DNA from: Elioraea thermophila (ex Habib et al. 2022)
Lineage (GTDB): Bacteria > Pseudomonadota > Alphaproteobacteria > Acetobacterales > Acetobacteraceae
Length of the DNA stretch: 64,000 bases
Reading direction: 5' to 3'
Assembly: GCF_003336755.1 (NCBI RefSeq)
Contig: NZ_QMDI01000006.1
Coordinates: 62,001 to 126,000, forward strand
In this document: piece after piece, positions 61,887 through 64,000 of the stretch
Layout of the letters: each line of letters begins with the position of its first letter
Numbering within the stretch: the stretch's first letter is position 1
Translations under genes and position numbers: made by a program
The notes under the pieces: model-generated
The model's input: only the letters and a program-made list of their open reading frames with translations
Told to the model about the DNA's origin: nothing
Databases searched by the model: none

Positions 61887-62465
61887 ATGCCGAACACCCG
61901 CCGCAGCCTGCTTGCCGCCCCACTCCTCGCCGGTGCCGGCCTCCTTGCTCCCGGGGTCCTGCGGCCGGAACCGGTGCGGACGGATCACGGCTGGACCCAG
62001 TCCTGGTTCCTCGACACCTTCCTCCGCCTGCCCGAAGACCTTGCCGAGGCACGCGCGAACGGCAAGCGCTTCGCCGTCGTGTTCGACCAGAGGGGCTGCC
62101 CTTACTGCGTCGAGATGCACACCAAACACCTGGTCGACCCTGAGATCGCCGCTTACGTGCGCGAGCGTTTCGCGCTGATCCAGCTCGACCTGCACGGGTC
62201 GCGCGAGGTGCAGGACTTCGACGGCGCCACCATGGAGGAGAAGGCGCTTGCCCGCCGTTGGCGCGTGCGCTTCACGCCGACCATCGTCTTCTTCCCGGAC
62301 AGCGAGGCGGTGCCGCAGGCCCCCGGCCACGAGATCGAGGTCGCCCGCATGCACGGGCTTCTCAAGCCCGACCAGTTCCTCGGCATGTTCCGCTACGTCG
62401 CCGACAAAGCCTACGCCGACGGCACGCCCTTCACCGCCTGGTGGTCGCGCCACGCCCGCGGCTGA
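61887..62465 (+). CDS. soxW: Thioredoxin-like protein SoxW
   Basis: A 192-residue periplasmic thioredoxin-fold protein. A leader (1-22) precedes GWTQSWFLDTFLRLPEDLAE. The redox motif is FDQRGCPYCVEMH (C71/C74). The cis-Pro segment is RVRFTPTIVFFPDSE. SoxW receives electrons from SoxV and keeps Sox components reduced. The ATG has an AGGGAGGGG Shine-Dalgarno. Confidence 0.9.
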   Translation: MPNTRRSLLAAPLLAGAGLLAPGVLRPEPVRTDHGWTQSWFLDTFLRLPEDLAEARANGKRFAVVFDQRGCPYCVEMHTKHLVDPEIAAYVRERFALIQLDLHGSREVQDFDGATMEEKALARRWRVRFTPTIVFFPDSEAVPQAPGHEIEVARMHGLLKPDQFLGMFRYVADKAYADGTPFTAWWSRHARG

Positions 62466-62534
62466 GCGGGCGCCACCTGCCGGGGACGGACGGGAAGCCA
62501 CGGGAAGGGCGGCGATGTCGGCCGCCATCGCGGC

Positions 62535-63266
62535 TCACCCGAGGCGGGAGAACATCGGGAAGGTCTCGAGCAGCCAGTTCCCGATCACGCTGAAGGTGCC
62601 CGTCATGATCATCACGCCGGTGACGATGAGAAGCCCACCGACGGCGAGCTCGACCGCCCGGAAATAGCGGCGCATGCGCTGCACGAAACCGAGGAAGCGC
62701 GAGGCGAACAGGGCGGCGAGCAGGAACGGCACGCCGATGCCGGCGGCATAGACCGCGAGCAACGACGCCCCGTAGCCGACCGACTGCGACGAGGCGGCGA
62801 TGGTGAGGATTCCGGCCAGGATCGGTCCCACACAGGGTGTCCAGCCGAAGGCGAAGGCAAGCCCCACCACATAGGCGCCGAGTGGCCCGGTCGGCTTGCG
62901 GTCAACCTCGATCCGCTTCTCGCGATAGAGGAAGCCCAAGCGAAAGAGGCCCGCGAAGTGAAGGCCGAAGGCGATCAACACCGCGCCGGCGACGAGCGCG
63001 AAGGTCTCCATGTGCTCGGCGAGAAGTTGCGAGATCGCGGTCGCCGAGGCGCCGAGGGCGATGAAGACGGTGGCGAAGCCGAGCACGAAGAAGAAGGCGG
63101 CCGTCACCACGCGGAGCCGGTCGGCCTCGACCACCGTGCCGGTGGCCCCCGCCTGCAGCGTGACGCCGCCGATGAAGCCCAAGTAGGGGATGATCAGCGG
63201 CAAGACGCAGGGCGAGAGGAAGGAGAGGATCCCCGCGACCAGAGCCGTGCCGTGGCCGACATCCAT
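62535..63266 (-). CDS. soxV: CcdA-type thiol:disulfide transporter SoxV
   Basis: A 243-residue protein with about six membrane helices. The conserved cysteines are C20 in LSPCVLPLIIPYLG and C145 in GWTPCVGPILAGI, which define CcdA/DsbD-beta. It transfers reducing power across the inner membrane. Proximity to soxW and soxB supports SoxV rather than the cytochrome c maturation CcdA. It starts about 130 bases left of the soxB fragment. Confidence 0.92.
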   Translation of the reverse strand: MDVGHGTALVAGILSFLSPCVLPLIIPYLGFIGGVTLQAGATGTVVEADRLRVVTAAFFFVLGFATVFIALGASATAISQLLAEHMETFALVAGAVLIAFGLHFAGLFRLGFLYREKRIEVDRKPTGPLGAYVVGLAFAFGWTPCVGPILAGILTIAASSQSVGYGASLLAVYAAGIGVPFLLAALFASRFLGFVQRMRRYFRAVELAVGGLLIVTGVMIMTGTFSVIGNWLLETFPMFSRLG

Positions 63267-63398
63267 GCTGGGCAGCCTAGCCGCCCTCGCGCGGGCAAAA
63301 CAGGGTCACCAAGCCATCCCGTTGGCGTCGGCGCATCGCTTTCGCCCCGCCCCCCAATCGCAGCGTTGCTCGCCTCGGGCGAGAGGCCGCCTCGGCGT

Positions 63399-64000
63399 TC
63401 AGCCGCGAACGAGGCGGATTGCGGTGTTCGGTTTCGGCGCCACCGTGCCGAGGCGGGCGATGTGCTTCTCCACCACCTCCCAGATCGGCGGGCCTTGCGT
63501 GCCCTCGTTCACCGAGGCCCAGCCCGCGAGCACGTAGCGCTTCGACGCCTCGAGCGGCTCGTTCTTGCGCAAGAGCACCATGTCGGTGATGCGCTGCCCG
63601 GCGGGCCGATCGACCCGGATGGTGAAGCCCAAGCCGCCCACCCGCACCATGTCGCCGCCCTGCTGGTAGTAGGGATCGGGGTTGAACAGGTTGTCGCAGA
63701 CGTCCTCGAGGATCTCCTTCACCTGGGCGCCGGTGAACTCGAGCCGCCAGGCATTCGGATAAGTCATCGCCGTCTGCTCGTAGATGTCCTCCATGGTGAT
63801 CGGGCTGCCGGGCAGCAGCGATGGCCCCCAACGGAAGCCGGGCGAGAGCGCGATCTCGGCATCACGCTCGGCGACCAGCGCGTCGCAGATCAAGTCGTCC
63901 CAGGTGCCGTTCGTGTTGCCGCGGCGATAGAGCGTGGTCTCCGTCCGGCCGACGACGCGCTTCAGCATCGCCTCGTGCGGCGCGCGCAACCGCGCGATGG
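63399..64000 (-). CDS. soxB: Thiosulfohydrolase SoxB (C-terminal part, start beyond window)
   Basis: About 200 C-terminal residues of SoxB, the dimanganese enzyme that hydrolyses sulfate from SoxY-cysteine S-thiosulfonate. The visible region is the C-terminal 5'-nucleotidase domain: RRGNTNGTWDDLICDAL, SPGFRWGPSLLPG, ITMEDIYEQTAMTYPNAW, EDVCDNLFNPDPYYQQGGDM, and IWEVVEKHIARLG. The metallophosphatase N-terminal domain is outside the window. The frame is open to the window edge. Confidence 0.95.
   Translation of the reverse strand, partial: IARLRAPHEAMLKRVVGRTETTLYRRGNTNGTWDDLICDALVAERDAEIALSPGFRWGPSLLPGSPITMEDIYEQTAMTYPNAWRLEFTGAQVKEILEDVCDNLFNPDPYYQQGGDMVRVGGLGFTIRVDRPAGQRITDMVLLRKNEPLEASKRYVLAGWASVNEGTQGPPIWEVVEKHIARLGTVAPKPNTAIRLVRG

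Noticed and set aside
1-64000. CRISPR arrays, rRNA genes, insertion sequences, prophage
   Set aside because: No regularly spaced repeats, no rRNA-like sequence, no transposase or phage structural gene was seen on either strand.

Overview
The window is a dense, GC-rich bacterial chromosome segment (about 68% GC in a flanking line I counted) with short intergenic gaps and many 4-base start/stop overlaps. Gene content points to an aerobic, respiratory alphaproteobacterium, most likely Rhodospirillales/Acetobacteraceae. The evidence is a cbb3 oxidase cluster in the order ccoNOQP-GHI with a FixK/FNR box, a Sox-type sulfur oxidation cluster with soxCD and a flavocytochrome c module, DUF1489, DUF3422, DUF2189, and the short psd-pssA pair. 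The genus is not determinable from sequence reading alone; Elioraea-like organisms are one plausible fit (inference).

Layout. 1-6454 (minus): cytochrome cbb3 oxidase structural genes ccoNOQP followed by maturation genes ccoG, ccoH and ccoI (cut by the window edge). A perfect TTGA-N6-TCAA palindrome sits between ccoN and a divergent DUF2189 membrane protein. 7436-8654: a TauE/SafE-like membrane protein and a CBS-pair protein. 8865-11815: a TRAP dicarboxylate-type transporter operon in which the binding protein and the small membrane subunit each carry an in-frame TAA, while dctM is intact. 12053-18304: EamA permease, acyltransferase-like protein, FtsK, dihydrolipoyl dehydrogenase and tRNA-Pro(CGG). 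18363-28215: LOG-like protein, cytochrome c', cytochrome b561, a LysM protein, psd-pssA (phosphatidylethanolamine synthesis), a CaiB-type CoA transferase, a dienelactone-hydrolase-like protein, DUF3047 and PPK2.

28216-29751 is a sharply AT-rich insert (35-38% GC in two lines counted). It lies exactly between the ppk2 stop and the aldehyde dehydrogenase stop. It has two unrecognised minus-strand genes, one membrane-anchored and one exported, and a gene-free flank with several short perfect palindromes. This is the most foreign-looking part of the window.

29752-55938: aldehyde dehydrogenase; a coupled CaiB-alpha/beta hydrolase-DinB operon; a PepSY/two-component-system operon; an APH(6)-like kinase and a thioesterase facing away from each other over a shared Shine-Dalgarno palindrome; penicillin acylase family protein; Bpt leucyltransferase; ParC; MFS exporter; RidA with a strong terminator; a CHAP protein; alcohol dehydrogenase; DUF3422; an Lrp regulator divergent from 4-hydroxyphenylpyruvate dioxygenase; MsrA; and a HAD hydrolase.

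56036-64000: sulfur-oxidation region. Minus-strand fccA(soxE)-fccB(soxF)-soxC-soxD diverges from a cytochrome c-soxS-like thioredoxin-HbpS/GlcG operon. After these come a DsrE-like protein, soxW, soxV (CcdA) and the C-terminal part of soxB. Together they would oxidise thiosulfate/sulfide in the periplasm and feed electrons through small c-type cytochromes to the cbb3 oxidase at the other end. The carrier genes soxXYZA are not in the window and probably lie beyond its right edge.
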